Shown here: piece after piece, positions 8,183-17,290 of the stretch
How positions within the stretch are numbered: the first letter of the stretch is position 1
Layout: each line of letters starts with the position of its first letter
NCBI GenBank assembly: GCA_002494165.1
Contig: DLBH01000039.1
Coordinates: 1-64,000 of the forward strand
DNA length: 64,000 nucleotides
Source: Lachnospiraceae bacterium UBA7026
GTDB lineage: Bacteria > Bacillota > Clostridia > Lachnospirales > Lachnospiraceae
Direction of reading: 5' to 3'
Translations under genes and position numbers: made by a program
The notes under the pieces: model-generated
What the model was told of the DNA's origin: nothing
Database searches by the model: none
The model's input: only the letters and a program-made list of their open reading frames with translations

Positions 8183-10135
8183 TCAATTCTTATCATCAGG
8201 TTCTATGTTATAAGCAGCGATAATTCTTTCCATGACCTCCCTCTCCAGATTGACGGCCAGGGCAGCGTTGGCCTGCTCTTTGACCTTGGGCTCGTCGATG
8301 GTCACATAGATCAGATAGCGGGGTTCGTCCACAGGGAAAAAGCCCATGAAGGAAATATAATAATCTTCCTTGTTTCTGGGAATCTTTTCCGCCGTTCCTG
8401 TCTTACCACCTATGGAATAGCCCTCGATCTGGGCCTTGGTTCCGGTTCCCGTCTCCACAGTATCAAGGAGGTAGGACCGGATCTTCTTGGAGGTCTTCTC
8501 AGAGATGGTCTTGCGGACCAGTTCCTTGTCGATATTTTCTACCACATCACCTTTGTCATTCTGAATCTGCTTGACGATGTGGGGTTTGTAGTAATTACCT
8601 CCATTAATGAGGGAGGCAAAACCGGCAGCCATCTGGATCATGGTACAGTTAAAGTTCTGTCCAAAGGAATTGGTAGCCAGGGTAGCGTCGTTGGAGTAGT
8701 TGTCCAGATTGTAAACCAGACTGGCAGTATCCGCTTCGCCGGGAAGGTCCACGCCGGTCTTCCTTCCAAAGCCGAACTGGTTCTGGTAGCTGTAGAAGAT
8801 CTTAGGCTCCTCCTTGAAGGCGATATTCATCATGGCCACGTTACAGGACTGGGATACGGCCTGCTTCAGGGTGATATCTCCGTGTATGTGAGAGCAGCCG
8901 ATATTTCGTCGGCCCACCTGCCTGGAACCGGTACAGTAGTAGTTTTCATCTCCGCTTAAGATACCACTTTCCAGGCCTGCCGCCACGGTGAATGGCTTGT
9001 AGGTTGAACCAGGCTCATTGGTATCACTGATCACCGTATTTCTCCAAAGCTCGTAAAAGCCGTCATAGATAGTTTTCTGCCCCTTATACTGGTCGGGAAC
9101 TTCTTCCTCCTCATCCTCCCCATTCTCCTGGTCATTCTTTTTCTTCTGGTCAAGATAGGCGGTATATTCCTTCATTTTTGCGATCTCAGTCTCCGAGAAA
9201 ATGCTTCTTAAGACGCTCTCATCCATGGGTGTGTTAAGATTGTAGGGATTGGAACTGGCCATCCCCAGAATCTCCCCGTTCTGGGGATTCATAACCAGAA
9301 TACTGGTCATCTCACTGCCCACCTTTGAGTCAAAGGCCGCCACCCGGTCCTCAAGGATCTGCTGGATCTGCATATCGATGGTGGAGACCACGGATTTCCC
9401 GTTTTCCGCCTCCTTTACAGACTGTTCCAGAACCAGCTCCTGGTTGAAATAATAGTAAGCCCTTCCATTGGTACCATTCAGGGTATCATTATAGGACTGT
9501 TCAATACCCCAGTTCCCCACATTACCCGCGGAGGTAAACCCTAATAATCTGCAGGCCAGGGTGTTATAAGGATAAATCCTCTTATAGCTTTCTTCAAAGC
9601 TGATACCCCTGACCCTGGAGGCCCGGTCGATCAGCTCCTTTGTTTTTTCGTCGGCCCCTTCCCGGTCCTTATTCTTCATATCCAGGAATTCCTGCAGGGG
9701 CTCCACCTGGTCATAGGTCAGATTCTTCTTGTAAATGACATAGAAGGAATCCGGGTTGGCTTCAACGACCCGCTTCAGGTCTGCTTTACTATAGCCCATA
9801 TAATCACTGATGGCGTCCAGGGTAACATCCTCGTATGCCTTGTTCTTTTCCAGAATATTCTTGGGCTCCAGAATCAGGGTATACATCTTTTCGTTGGTCG
9901 CCAGCAGGTTTCCGTCCCTGTCGTAGATCTTTCCCCGCTCAAAGGGAATCACCGTACTGGAATTCTTCTGGCCGCTGAGCACCATGGTCTTATACTCGTC
10001 CCCGTAATTGACGTTTATATATATCAGCTTTCCAATCAATACCAAAAAGAGGCAGACGATACCAACAAATACGATACCAAGTTTGCCCCTCATTTTATTG
10101 GTAAGACGAGTGATTCGAATCGTACGTTTCACCAT
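8183..10135 (-). CDS. Class B penicillin-binding protein (PBP2/SpoVD/FtsI type)
   Basis: A 650-residue transpeptidase with an N-terminal membrane anchor (about residues 17-40), a dimerisation/pedestal domain (FERGKIYDRDGNLLA) and a transpeptidase domain with SxxK in EPGSTYKPFTV, SxN in SQSCNVAMM and KTGTA. It cross-links septal peptidoglycan with FtsW. No PASTA domains are present, so it is closer to vegetative FtsI/PbpB forms lacking PASTA than to full SpoVD. An acidic, lysine-rich insertion of about 25 residues (QENGEDEEEEV) precedes the catalytic serine. It lies directly after ftsL, as in other Firmicutes. Confidence 0.92.
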   Translation of the reverse strand: MVKRTIRITRLTNKMRGKLGIVFVGIVCLFLVLIGKLIYINVNYGDEYKTMVLSGQKNSSTVIPFERGKIYDRDGNLLATNEKMYTLILEPKNILEKNKAYEDVTLDAISDYMGYSKADLKRVVEANPDSFYVIYKKNLTYDQVEPLQEFLDMKNKDREGADEKTKELIDRASRVRGISFEESYKRIYPYNTLACRLLGFTSAGNVGNWGIEQSYNDTLNGTNGRAYYYFNQELVLEQSVKEAENGKSVVSTIDMQIQQILEDRVAAFDSKVGSEMTSILVMNPQNGEILGMASSNPYNLNTPMDESVLRSIFSETEIAKMKEYTAYLDQKKKNDQENGEDEEEEVPDQYKGQKTIYDGFYELWRNTVISDTNEPGSTYKPFTVAAGLESGILSGDENYYCTGSRQVGRRNIGCSHIHGDITLKQAVSQSCNVAMMNIAFKEEPKIFYSYQNQFGFGRKTGVDLPGEADTASLVYNLDNYSNDATLATNSFGQNFNCTMIQMAAGFASLINGGNYYKPHIVKQIQNDKGDVVENIDKELVRKTISEKTSKKIRSYLLDTVETGTGTKAQIEGYSIGGKTGTAEKIPRNKEDYYISFMGFFPVDEPRYLIYVTIDEPKVKEQANAALAVNLEREVMERIIAAYNIEPDDKN

Positions 10136-10147
10136 ATTACCACCTTA

Positions 10148-10735
10148 TCAGTTCCCAGTGCCAACGCTCTCATACTGCCGGAAATAGTCCTTGGTCTCCC
10201 CGGTATAATATATGATTCTGCTCTTTTCCGGATATGTCATATTGAGGGTATTTATGGCAAAATCTTCAATCTGGGAAAGGTTGACGCTCTTGTCAATCTC
10301 AGACTGGAGGGCCCCCTTGCGGCTGAGAAGCTTGACCTTCTCCTCCTTGAGGGCATAAATCTCCTGGGTCCTCTCTTCCACCACGTTCTTCTCGTGAAGA
10401 TAGAGCAGGGCTCCGGCCACAATGAAGACCAGTGAAGCCACAATGACCATGGTATATTTCCAGTCAAAGGACCTCATCCTGTCTCTGTTCTTCTCCGCGG
10501 CTGCCTCCCTGTTTTTGCGCACCTCAGACATCTTTTTCCTGGTCCCGGCAGGCACTTTCTTTTTTACTTTTTTCTTTTCAGGAACAGGCTTTTTTCTCTC
10601 GGGAACGGCTGAGAACCTCTCGGGTATATATTCATACTCGGCCAGGTCCCGGGCTGTGCTCCCATAGATATAATTATACCTGTCATGTGTATTTCTTAAA
10701 GCCATGAACGACATAACCTCCACTTTTTCTTCCAT
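10148..10735 (-). CDS. ftsL: FtsL-like cell division protein
   Basis: A small single-pass membrane protein, recognised by position between rsmH and the PBP gene and by its build. It has a long basic cytoplasmic tail rich in Lys and Pro, one transmembrane helix (YTMVIVASLVFIVAGALLYL) and a short extracellular coiled coil (VEERTQEIYALKEEKVKLL). FtsL links DivIB and DivIC to the septal synthases. Overall sequence similarity in this family is low, so the call rests mainly on synteny. The ATG at 10705 (MALRN) has the best distance from the GGAGG site, so the true protein is probably 185 residues. Confidence 0.82.
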   Translation of the reverse strand: MEEKVEVMSFMALRNTHDRYNYIYGSTARDLAEYEYIPERFSAVPERKKPVPEKKKVKKKVPAGTRKKMSEVRKNREAAAEKNRDRMRSFDWKYTMVIVASLVFIVAGALLYLHEKNVVEERTQEIYALKEEKVKLLSRKGALQSEIDKSVNLSQIEDFAINTLNMTYPEKSRIIYYTGETKDYFRQYESVGTGN

Positions 10736-10790
10736 TCATCGCGCTGTTTCTACCCTAAGATATATGTATTTCCCTATATTATATGTATTT

Positions 10791-11762
10791 TTATTCCGGC
10801 AGCTTCTGGCTTAGCCGGTCATCCCTGACCTGTCGCTCAAAGACGCGCAGCTTGGCACTTTTGGCCCTGGGATTCCTTTCCAGTTCTTCCGGGGAAGGCA
10901 ATATAGGCTTCCTGGTGACCACCCTGCCCCGGGATACTCTGCCGCAGGTGCAGATTGGAAATTCCGGCGGGCATATACAGGGATTCTCACTGGTCCGGAA
11001 TATATTCTTTACGATCCGGTCCTCCAGGGAATGAAAGGTGATCACACTGATCCGGCCCCCATCCTCTAAAAGCTCAATCATATCTGCCAGGTTATCCTTC
11101 AGGACGTTAAGTTCCTGATTCAGCTCGATCCGGATGGCCTGGAAGGTCTTTTTGGCCGGATGGCCGCCCCTGGCCCTGACCTTGGCAGGAATGGCTGCCT
11201 TGATGATCTCCGTCAGCTCCCCGGTGGTCTCTATGGTCTTGTCCTTCCTTCTGGCCGCGATATGCTTGGCGATATTCCTGGCAAATTTATCCTCGCCGTA
11301 ATTGCGGATCATGTAGTAGAGCTCTTTCTCACTGTAGTCATTGACGATGTCCCTGGCCGTCCTGGCCGTCCTCTGGTCCATGCGCATGTCCAAGGGAGCG
11401 TCCTCCCTGTAGCTGAAGCCCCTGCCGGCATTATCGAGCTGGTAGGAAGATACTCCAAGATCCAGGAGAATACCGCTTACATGGCTGATACTCATCTGGG
11501 AAAGTACGGATCTCATAGCCGCGTAATTACTCCGTACGATTCTGACTTTGTCGCCATATAAGGCCAGTCTGGCTGAGGCCGCCTCTATGGCGTCCCCGTC
11601 CTGGTCGATCCCGATCAGCAGCCCCTGGTCACCCAGCCGGTCCGCGATTCTTGAGGAGTGGCCCGCACCCCCCAGGGTACCATCTACATATATGCCGTCG
11701 GGCCTGATCTTCAGTGAGTCAATAACCTCTTCCAGCATGATTGGTTCATGAGCAAATTCCAT
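10791..11762 (-). CDS. rsmH: 16S rRNA (cytosine(1402)-N(4))-methyltransferase RsmH
   Basis: A 323-residue SAM-dependent methyltransferase (formerly MraW) that modifies C1402 in the 30S decoding site. Visible motifs are the opening [15 protein letters not shown], the SAM loop [33 protein letters not shown] and the C-terminal [16 protein letters not shown] stretch. It is the second gene of the dcw cluster, 56 nt after mraZ. Confidence 0.97.
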   Translation of the reverse strand: MEFAHEPIMLEEVIDSLKIRPDGIYVDGTLGGAGHSSRIADRLGDQGLLIGIDQDGDAIEAASARLALYGDKVRIVRSNYAAMRSVLSQMSISHVSGILLDLGVSSYQLDNAGRGFSYREDAPLDMRMDQRTARTARDIVNDYSEKELYYMIRNYGEDKFARNIAKHIAARRKDKTIETTGELTEIIKAAIPAKVRARGGHPAKKTFQAIRIELNQELNVLKDNLADMIELLEDGGRISVITFHSLEDRIVKNIFRTSENPCICPPEFPICTCGRVSRGRVVTRKPILPSPEELERNPRAKSAKLRVFERQVRDDRLSQKLPE

Positions 11763-11818
11763 CTTTCTCTCCTGTACTGGCTCTGGTCTGTCCCGGTCAT
11801 CAGTCCGGCCTCAAGCTT

Positions 11819-12241
11819 TTAAAACTCCAGACTTCCGGCGATATCCTCTATGGATGATTCGTCATTCTCCAGATAAGACCTGTACTTGTCTGTCGCCCAG
11901 ATCTCGATACGGTCTGTCACGCCAAGGACAGTCGTCTCTTTCTCGATACCGGCAAAATCTCTCAGGGAAGGAGGAATCAGGAACCTGCCCTGCTTATCCG
12001 CCTCACACTCCACGGAACTTCCGATAAAGTAACGGACCAGCCTCCTGGCATCCCTCGAAGATGTGTTCAGCCCCTGCAGTCTGGCTGAGAAGCCTTCCCA
12101 GGATTGGGGAGAATAGATGAAAAGACAGCCGTCAAGGCCCTTGGTCAGGATAAAGCGGGTTCCCAGCTCCTCCCGGAACTTCACGGGCAGGATCAGCCTT
12201 CCCTTAGCGTCGAGTCCTTTGTTATATTCGCCCTGGAACAC
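11819..12241 (-). CDS. mraZ: Transcriptional regulator MraZ
   Basis: A 140-residue AbrB-like DNA-binding protein that represses its own dcw operon. I start it at GTG 12241 because AGGAGG lies 8 nt upstream and the resulting N-terminus MFQGEYN matches the family; the open frame extends 28 codons upstream, but those codons run into the promoter repeats. The two SpoVT/AbrB halves carry DAKGRLILPVKFRE and DKQGRFLIPPSLRD. The three 10-bp direct repeats just upstream fit its known type of binding site. Confidence 0.95.
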   Translation of the reverse strand: MFQGEYNKGLDAKGRLILPVKFREELGTRFILTKGLDGCLFIYSPQSWEGFSARLQGLNTSSRDARRLVRYFIGSSVECEADKQGRFLIPPSLRDFAGIEKETTVLGVTDRIEIWATDKYRSYLENDESSIEDIAGSLEF

Positions 12242-12303
12242 TGATCTCACCTCCTGTCCCTGTAAAACCTTGCATCTGTCCTCAAATACCCCTTGTATGG
12301 ATA

Positions 12304-12333
12304 TAATCACTACAAAATGGCACAAAACACCAC
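12304..12333 (-). promoter_or_regulatory. MraZ-type operator: three 10-bp direct repeats
   Basis: On the minus strand GTGGTGTTTT, GTGCCATTTT and GTAGTGATTA lie head to tail. MraZ is known to bind short G-rich repeats with 10-bp spacing next to its own promoter. They start about 20 nt downstream of the -10 box, so binding would block early transcription. Confidence 0.6.
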
Positions 12334-12351
12334 TTTTTTCTACTTGCCAAT

Positions 12352-12380
12352 ATTTTATCGCATGATATGGCCTAATGCAA
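12352..12380 (-). promoter_or_regulatory. Sigma-A promoter of the dcw cluster
   Basis: TTGCAT (12380-12375), a 17-nt spacer and TAAAAT (12357-12352) on the minus strand, about 110 nt upstream of the mraZ start. Confidence 0.6.
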
Positions 12381-12423
12381 CCTCGAAATTATGAATTTTA
12401 TGGATAGTCGCTGAAAAAATACA

Positions 12424-12470
12424 CAAAAAAAGCAGGTAAGTGGAACATTCTTAACCTTGTTCCGCTTACC
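12424..12470 (-). terminator. Terminator after the polysaccharide ABC transporter
   Basis: A 12-bp stem, GGTAAG-G/T-GGAAC and its complement, with a 12-nt loop is followed on the minus strand by TGCTTTTTTT. It separates the exporter from the mraZ promoter downstream. Confidence 0.85.
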
Positions 12471-12513
12471 CGCGAAAAAATACTATATTATTTATAATAG
12501 AATCTCTGATAAA

Positions 12514-13257
12514 TTATCTCATAAAATCTTCATAGATCGGCATGACAACTTCGGGGGTATCCAGCATGACAATCTCCCCGTCATGGAGCCAGAGAATCTG
12601 GTCACAAAGGGCATTCAGGGTTGAGATACTGTGGGAGACGATCACTACCGTCCGGTCTTTCTTGGAAATCAACTCCTGCATCTTTCCAAAACTCTTCTTC
12701 TTGAACTTCTGGTCACCGACACTCAGCACCTCATCGATGAGCATGATCTCTGTCTCAAGGATGGCAGTGATGGAGAAGGCCAGCTTAGAGTACATACCAC
12801 TGGAGTAGGTCCTCACAGGCTTATCAATGAAATCGTCAATACCGGCGAACTCAATAATATCCTGCATCTTCTCCATGATCTGCTTGCGGGTAAAGCCCAG
12901 CAGCATACCCGAGAGTATGATATTCTCCCTGCCGCTCAGCTCCTTGTCAAAACCGACGCCGATGGAAAGAAGGGAGATGGAGTGACCATGGAGATCTATC
13001 TCCCCGCTGTCTGCCGAAAAGATTCCGGCGATGGCCCGGAGCATGGTTGATTTACCACTGCCGTTCTTGCCGGTTATACCCAGAATCTGTCCCTCAGGAA
13101 CTTCGAAAGAAACGTTCTTAACCGCATGAAAGATCTCCTGCTTGACCTTTTTTATCTTGAAAAAGTTCTGCTTGATCGAGCCGGCTGTGATAGTCCTGTA
13201 ATCTATACAGACATTTCTCACACTGATTGCACTTTTCTGCTCTTCCATACTAATCAC
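12514..13257 (-). CDS. Polysaccharide/teichoic acid ABC exporter, ATP-binding subunit (TagH/Wzt type)
   Basis: A 247-residue ABC ATPase with Walker A GKNGSGKST, a degenerate signature TYSSGMYSKLAF and Walker B IMLIDEVLSVGD. The signature and the ELSGRENI motif are typical of TagH, RfbE and Wzt, which export undecaprenyl-linked glycans across the membrane. There is no C-terminal carbohydrate-binding domain, so substrate selection must lie elsewhere. It directly follows the permease gene (2-nt gap). ATG 13248 (MEEQKS) is an alternative start. The exported glycan is unknown because no glycosyltransferase is nearby. Confidence 0.9.
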   Translation of the reverse strand: MISMEEQKSAISVRNVCIDYRTITAGSIKQNFFKIKKVKQEIFHAVKNVSFEVPEGQILGITGKNGSGKSTMLRAIAGIFSADSGEIDLHGHSISLLSIGVGFDKELSGRENIILSGMLLGFTRKQIMEKMQDIIEFAGIDDFIDKPVRTYSSGMYSKLAFSITAILETEIMLIDEVLSVGDQKFKKKSFGKMQELISKKDRTVVIVSHSISTLNALCDQILWLHDGEIVMLDTPEVVMPIYEDFMR

Positions 13258-13259
13258 CT

Positions 13260-14042
13260 CTAGATTACTTTGACATAACTGTTCTCATTCTTATAAATGA
13301 TCCTCATACCCAGAGCGGCGAAGGCCACACTGATCAGCAGCCAGATAACCAGCCACTTAAGGTCCGGGGTCTGGGCATAGATCAGACACTTCCTATAGCT
13401 GGTAAGAATCAGGGCAATAGGATTGATCTTAGCCAGAATGATGCCGTAGCGGCCCGGCATCCTGGTCTCCAGGTTATAGAATATACCGGACAGGTACATG
13501 AGCATACGTAAAACGATATCTGTCACATTCTGCAGGTCCTGTATAAATACGCCATAATGCATGAGAAAGGTCATACAGGCAAAGGTGAAAACACACTGCA
13601 CGATAAATACCAGGGGAATATAAATCACGTTGATTGATACAGGAATCCTGTAAAATACCAGCATGACCACAATAATTCCCAGGGAAAATAACATCTTGTA
13701 TCCGTTAAAAAACATCCTGGATATCAGCAGGACAAACTTTGGAATATAAACCTTGGTCACAATCGACTTATTAGCCCTGAGTATCTTAACACTCTGGGTC
13801 ACACAGCGGGAAAAGAAATTCCAGGCTGTCAGACCGATAAAAATGAAGACGCCGAAATGGGGCTCTTTGGCATTGAAGACCGTACCAAAAATAAAGGCGT
13901 AAATCAACATGAAGCAAAATGGCTCCAGGATCCACCATATCCAGTTCAGATAGGAACTTGCGACCTCAGATTTAAGGGATGCCTTCGCAGAAAAGATGGC
14001 ATATCGGTAATGACCCTTGAGGTCTTTCCAGAAACGTAACAT
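13260..14042 (-). CDS. Polysaccharide ABC exporter permease (TagG/Wzm type)
   Basis: An ABC-2 membrane protein of 260 residues with about six transmembrane helices. The first region WIWWILEPFCFMLIYAFIFG, the GLTAWNFFSRCV loop and the NPIALILTSYRKCLI stretch are characteristic of O-antigen and teichoic acid exporters. ATG 14042 (MLRFWKDLKG) is chosen because GGAGGG lies 5 nt upstream; the open frame runs 20 codons further. It forms a two-gene unit with the ATPase and is preceded by a strong extended -10 promoter. Confidence 0.88.
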   Translation of the reverse strand: MLRFWKDLKGHYRYAIFSAKASLKSEVASSYLNWIWWILEPFCFMLIYAFIFGTVFNAKEPHFGVFIFIGLTAWNFFSRCVTQSVKILRANKSIVTKVYIPKFVLLISRMFFNGYKMLFSLGIIVVMLVFYRIPVSINVIYIPLVFIVQCVFTFACMTFLMHYGVFIQDLQNVTDIVLRMLMYLSGIFYNLETRMPGRYGIILAKINPIALILTSYRKCLIYAQTPDLKWLVIWLLISVAFAALGMRIIYKNENSYVKVI

Positions 14043-14116
14043 GATTCCCTCCAAGTGGGGACTGCCCTCAGGCGGTCCTTTATAACTGTAAACATAAGGC
14101 AATAATGAACGACCGC

Positions 14117-14145
14117 ATTATAGCACACTATCCATGGATTAGCAA
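14117..14145 (-). promoter_or_regulatory. Promoter of the polysaccharide exporter operon
   Basis: TTGCTA (14145-14140), a 17-nt spacer and TATAAT (14122-14117), with the extended -10 TGC directly before TATAAT. Confidence 0.65.
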
Positions 14146-14195
14146 GACTGCATTCCATTCATTATCCCTTGCAGTTTCTGTGAAAACAAGGGGCT

Positions 14196-14244
14196 GTGAA
14201 AGACCGGAAGGCCCCGGGAAAAGTTCATCGGGTCCGGTCTTAAA
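14196..14244 (-). terminator. Probable hairpin after lgt
   Basis: An AAGACCGGA / TCCGGTCTT stem with a GC-rich inner stem lies about 30-80 nt past the lgt stop. Only TCTTTC follows on the minus strand, so termination would be weak. Confidence 0.4.
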
Positions 14245-14275
14245 GCTGCCAGCCCCGGGCCGGTCACTTGCCAGG

Positions 14276-15172
14276 TCAGGAAGCCTTTGGGGCCGCCGCT
14301 TTCTTTCTTCCGAAATAGATGAGGCCCGCCCCCAGCAGGATGATGAGGATGCAGACCACCTGGGTGGCCGGTATGGATGTATGGCCGATCAGCAGCTGGT
14401 CTACCCTGAGACTCTCGATCATAAAACGGCCGGTCCCATAACCGATAAAATAGATGGCAATCAGCTCTCCGTCAGCCTTCTTGTGCTTTCTGTAAAAAAA
14501 GATAAAGAGAAGGACCAACAGGTTCCAGAGTCCCTCATAGAGAAAGGTGGGATGGACCTGGATATAGGAAAGGCTTTCCCCTCCCACCTGCAAAGAGACC
14601 AGATGGTCAAGGATTCCTGTGCCCTTAAGCTCACTGACCCTGCCTGTCTGCTCAAAATAGCCCAGGGGAATCTGCATGGCCAGAGGACCATCCGTGTAGC
14701 CCCCGAAGGCCTCCCTGTTAAAAAAGTTGCCCCAGCGGCCCAGAATCTGACCAAAAAGAAGGCCCATGGACAAGGTATCCATAATACGTAAGGGGTTCTG
14801 CTTCCTGATCCGGCAGAAGATGAAGAGGGTCAGGGCTGAAGCGGCTACTCCTCCCACGATACCCAGGCCTCCCTGCCTGACATTGATGATCTCCCCCAGA
14901 TGGTCCTTATAATAATCCCAGGAAAAGATCACATAGTAGAGTCTGGCTCCGGCGATGGCCGGAATCATCATGGACAGAAAAAAATCCAGGTAGACCTCCG
15001 GATCCTGGCCCGTATGGACTGCCTCCATCCGGGCGATCAGGTAACCCATCAGAAAAGCGCAGGCGATAACCAGACCGTAGAGCATCACCTCAAAGCTTCC
15101 TATATGAAATGAGCGGGGCACCTGTGAAAATATGATCCCCAGATGGGGAAAGCGAATATCCATATACTGCAT
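14276..15172 (-). CDS. lgt: Prolipoprotein diacylglyceryl transferase Lgt
   Basis: A polytopic membrane enzyme of 298 residues that transfers diacylglycerol from phosphatidylglycerol to the lipobox cysteine of prelipoproteins. The Lgt signature GRWGNFFNREAFGG and the RQGGLGIVGGV stretch are visible, followed by HPTFLYEGLWNLL. ATG 15172 (MQYMDIRF) is chosen because AGGAGG lies 5 nt upstream; the open frame extends 29 codons further without family similarity. It is the first minus-strand gene after the divergent ychF. Confidence 0.95.
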   Translation of the reverse strand: MQYMDIRFPHLGIIFSQVPRSFHIGSFEVMLYGLVIACAFLMGYLIARMEAVHTGQDPEVYLDFFLSMMIPAIAGARLYYVIFSWDYYKDHLGEIINVRQGGLGIVGGVAASALTLFIFCRIRKQNPLRIMDTLSMGLLFGQILGRWGNFFNREAFGGYTDGPLAMQIPLGYFEQTGRVSELKGTGILDHLVSLQVGGESLSYIQVHPTFLYEGLWNLLVLLFIFFYRKHKKADGELIAIYFIGYGTGRFMIESLRVDQLLIGHTSIPATQVVCILIILLGAGLIYFGRKKAAAPKAS

Positions 15173-15253
15173 AAAAGCCTCCTGTCTCATTAAGCAGGTC
15201 TGCTTGCTGACCTGCCAGTGAATTGTAACAAGGTTATCACACCCCATCCTGCT

Positions 15254-15309
15254 TGTCAAAGCTAATTCGGATAAAATTCATTGAAAATACCTGCTTACTA
15301 TGGTAAAAT
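15254..15309. promoter_or_regulatory. Divergent promoter region between lgt and ychF
   Basis: On the plus strand TTGAAA (15281-15286), a 17-nt spacer and TAAAAT (15304-15309) form a good promoter for ychF. On the minus strand a perfect TTGACA (15259-15254) could serve lgt, but its -10 partner is poor. Confidence 0.6.
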
Positions 15310-15383
15310 ATTACGCATTGCAGCGGGCTTTTTCCAGAGTCAGCATTCTGAAGCACTCGAATATAAAGGAGATTTGAGAAGTT

Positions 15384-16481
15384 ATGAAATTAGGTATTGT
15401 AGGCCTCCCCAACGTGGGGAAAAGTACTCTTTTTAATTCACTTACCAAAGCAGGGGCTGAATCTGCCAACTACCCCTTCTGCACCATAGATCCCAATGTA
15501 GGCGTTGTCCCCGTTCCCGACAGCAGACTGCAGGTTCTTTCTGATATGTATGACTCAGCCAAGATTGTTCCTGCCGCCATAGAATTCGTAGATATCGCCG
15601 GCCTGGTAAAAGGTGCCTCCAAGGGGGAGGGCTTAGGCAACCAGTTCCTGGCCAACATCCGGGAGGTGGATGCCATCGTCCATGTGGTCCGCTGCTTTGA
15701 TGACAGTAATGTCATCCATGTGGATGGCAGCGTTGACCCCCTGAGAGACATTGAAACCATTAATTTTGAGTTGATTTTCGCGGATATGGAAGTCCTGGAG
15801 AGGCGGATCGCCAAGCAGGCACGGGCTGCCCGCAATGATAAAAAGGCCGCTGAGGAAGTGAAGCTTGCCCAGCGGATGAAAGACTATTTAGAGGAAGGCC
15901 ACCTGGCCAAGACCTTTGAGACAGAGGATAAAGACGAACAGGCTCTGATCGACGAGTGGAACCTGCTGACGGCCAAACCGGTCATCTTCGCCGCCAATGT
16001 AGCTGAGGACGACCTGGCCGATGACGGGGTCTCCAACCCTTATGTCCAGACTGTCCGGGCTTATGCGGCAGAATGTGACGCCGGTGTTTTTGTCGTATGT
16101 GCCCAGATTGAGCAGGAGATCTCTGAACTGGACGAGGATGAGAAATCCCTTTTCCTGGAAGACCTGGGTCTTTCAGAATCGGGCCTTGAAAAGCTGGTAA
16201 AAGCCAGCTATGACCTTCTTGGCCTTATCTCCTACCTGACGGCCGGACCCATCGAGTCCAAGGCCTGGACCATCAAAAAAGGAACCAAGGCTCCCCAGGC
16301 TGCCGGTAAGATCCACTCCGATTTTGAGCGGGGCTTTATCAAGGCCGACGTGATCAGCTACGATGATCTCATCGCCAACGGCACCATGGCAGCAGCCAGA
16401 GACAAGGGTCTTGTCCGGTCTGAGGGCAAGGAGTATATCATGCAGGACGGTGACGTGGTTCTTTTTAAATTCAATGTGTAA
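15384..16481 (+). CDS. ychF: Redox-regulated ribosome-associated ATPase YchF (OLA1 family)
   Basis: A 365-residue Obg-related P-loop protein that hydrolyses ATP rather than GTP and binds ribosomes. The G1 motif GLPNVGKST is at residues 6-14, the long G3 region [20 protein letters not shown] follows, the helical insertion lies mid-protein, and a C-terminal TGS domain ends in [20 protein letters not shown] lies 12 nt before the ATG. It is one of two plus-strand genes in the window and stands alone with its own promoter. Confidence 0.97.
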   Translation: MKLGIVGLPNVGKSTLFNSLTKAGAESANYPFCTIDPNVGVVPVPDSRLQVLSDMYDSAKIVPAAIEFVDIAGLVKGASKGEGLGNQFLANIREVDAIVHVVRCFDDSNVIHVDGSVDPLRDIETINFELIFADMEVLERRIAKQARAARNDKKAAEEVKLAQRMKDYLEEGHLAKTFETEDKDEQALIDEWNLLTAKPVIFAANVAEDDLADDGVSNPYVQTVRAYAAECDAGVFVVCAQIEQEISELDEDEKSLFLEDLGLSESGLEKLVKASYDLLGLISYLTAGPIESKAWTIKKGTKAPQAAGKIHSDFERGFIKADVISYDDLIANGTMAAARDKGLVRSEGKEYIMQDGDVVLFKFNV

Positions 16482-16617
16482 AAAGAGCAGGAGTATCCGG
16501 AGAAATCACTGCAAGAGCAATCATTGAAACCATGGTCAAGCAGGATAAAACATTTCCCTGTATAGGAATTATCGGTCTGGTGGTCCGGCATATCATAATT
16601 CAATAGAGGATATTCCT

Positions 16618-16653
16618 AAAAAAAAGCGGGCCGGGGACTTTAGTCCCTGGCCC
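16618..16653 (-). terminator. Terminator of the yicC-thiN gene run, overlapping the thiN stop
   Basis: The stem GGGCCAGGGACT / AGTCCCCGGCCC with a 2-nt loop is followed on the minus strand by GCTTTTTTTT. The thiN stop codon sits at the loop, so the last codons of thiN form one arm of the hairpin. Confidence 0.88.
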
Positions 16654-17290
16654 TGATTACCAGAAGGAAGCCTTCCTTAAAGTGCAGGCTTCCTTTTTTT
16701 TCTGTCATAAAGTTGCTGATGCCCAGGCTGACAAATCTTTCCAGGCAATAATCTTCCAGAGGGTAGGAGAAGCCTGTGAGGGTCAAGCCCTCTACCCTGT
16801 CACTACAGGCCAGAAGGGAGAAAAAAGGAAATTCTTCCTCCTGCTCATAGATCATGTCGCAGGGGCCCTTGAGCATCTCCACCTGGTTATGGCCATCCAG
16901 GAGCCGGCAGCTGATTCCCCGGCCGGCCAGGTAGGCCAGATTAAATACATTGGCCAGGGTGTGGTCCAGCCTGGAGCCGGTCCCGCCCAGGACCACCACT
17001 TCCGAAGCCCCAAGTTCAACAGCATAGTGAAGGGCCAGGTCTGTATCCGTGTAATCCTTCCTCTCAGGAAAGGTCCGGACAGGCACGCCCATAGCCTTAT
17101 AATGCTCCAGCAGGGTCAGGTCCTTCAGACTGTCAAAGTCGCCCAGGATATCTGTGGGCAGCAGACCTGCTTGCTGGCAGCGGGCCAGACCCGCGTCGGC
17201 GGCCAGGATCCGGTCATAACTGCCCTCCCGGCTTTCTTTTTCCAGCAGGGCCAGGTCCACCTGGCCTCCCGATACAATCAGAAGCTTCAT
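16640..17290 (-). CDS. thiN: Thiamine diphosphokinase
   Basis: A 216-residue enzyme that makes thiamine diphosphate from thiamine and ATP. Family motifs are DAGLARC, GDFDSL, DYTDTDLALHYA and GGTGSRLDHTLAN, with the substrate-binding C-terminal beta domain after them. It starts immediately after the rsgA stop and ends the long housekeeping gene run. The ribulose-phosphate epimerase gene often found between rsgA and thiN is missing here. Confidence 0.94.
   Translation of the reverse strand: MKLLIVSGGQVDLALLEKESREGSYDRILAADAGLARCQQAGLLPTDILGDFDSLKDLTLLEHYKAMGVPVRTFPERKDYTDTDLALHYAVELGASEVVVLGGTGSRLDHTLANVFNLAYLAGRGISCRLLDGHNQVEMLKGPCDMIYEQEEEFPFFSLLACSDRVEGLTLTGFSYPLEDYCLERFVSLGISNFMTEKKGSLHFKEGFLLVIRARD

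Noticed and set aside
8009-8959. A 316-codon plus-strand open frame opposite mraY and the PBP gene
   Set aside because: It spans the ends of two conserved genes on the other strand and lacks a ribosome binding site.
12242-12325. Longer MraZ starting at 12325
   Set aside because: The extra 28 codons overlap the operator repeats, and the GTG at 12241 has AGGAGG at the right distance and gives the family N-terminus.
16531-16605. A 24-codon plus-strand open frame after ychF
   Set aside because: It has no ribosome binding site, no similarity and lies in a short spacer before a terminator of the opposite strand.
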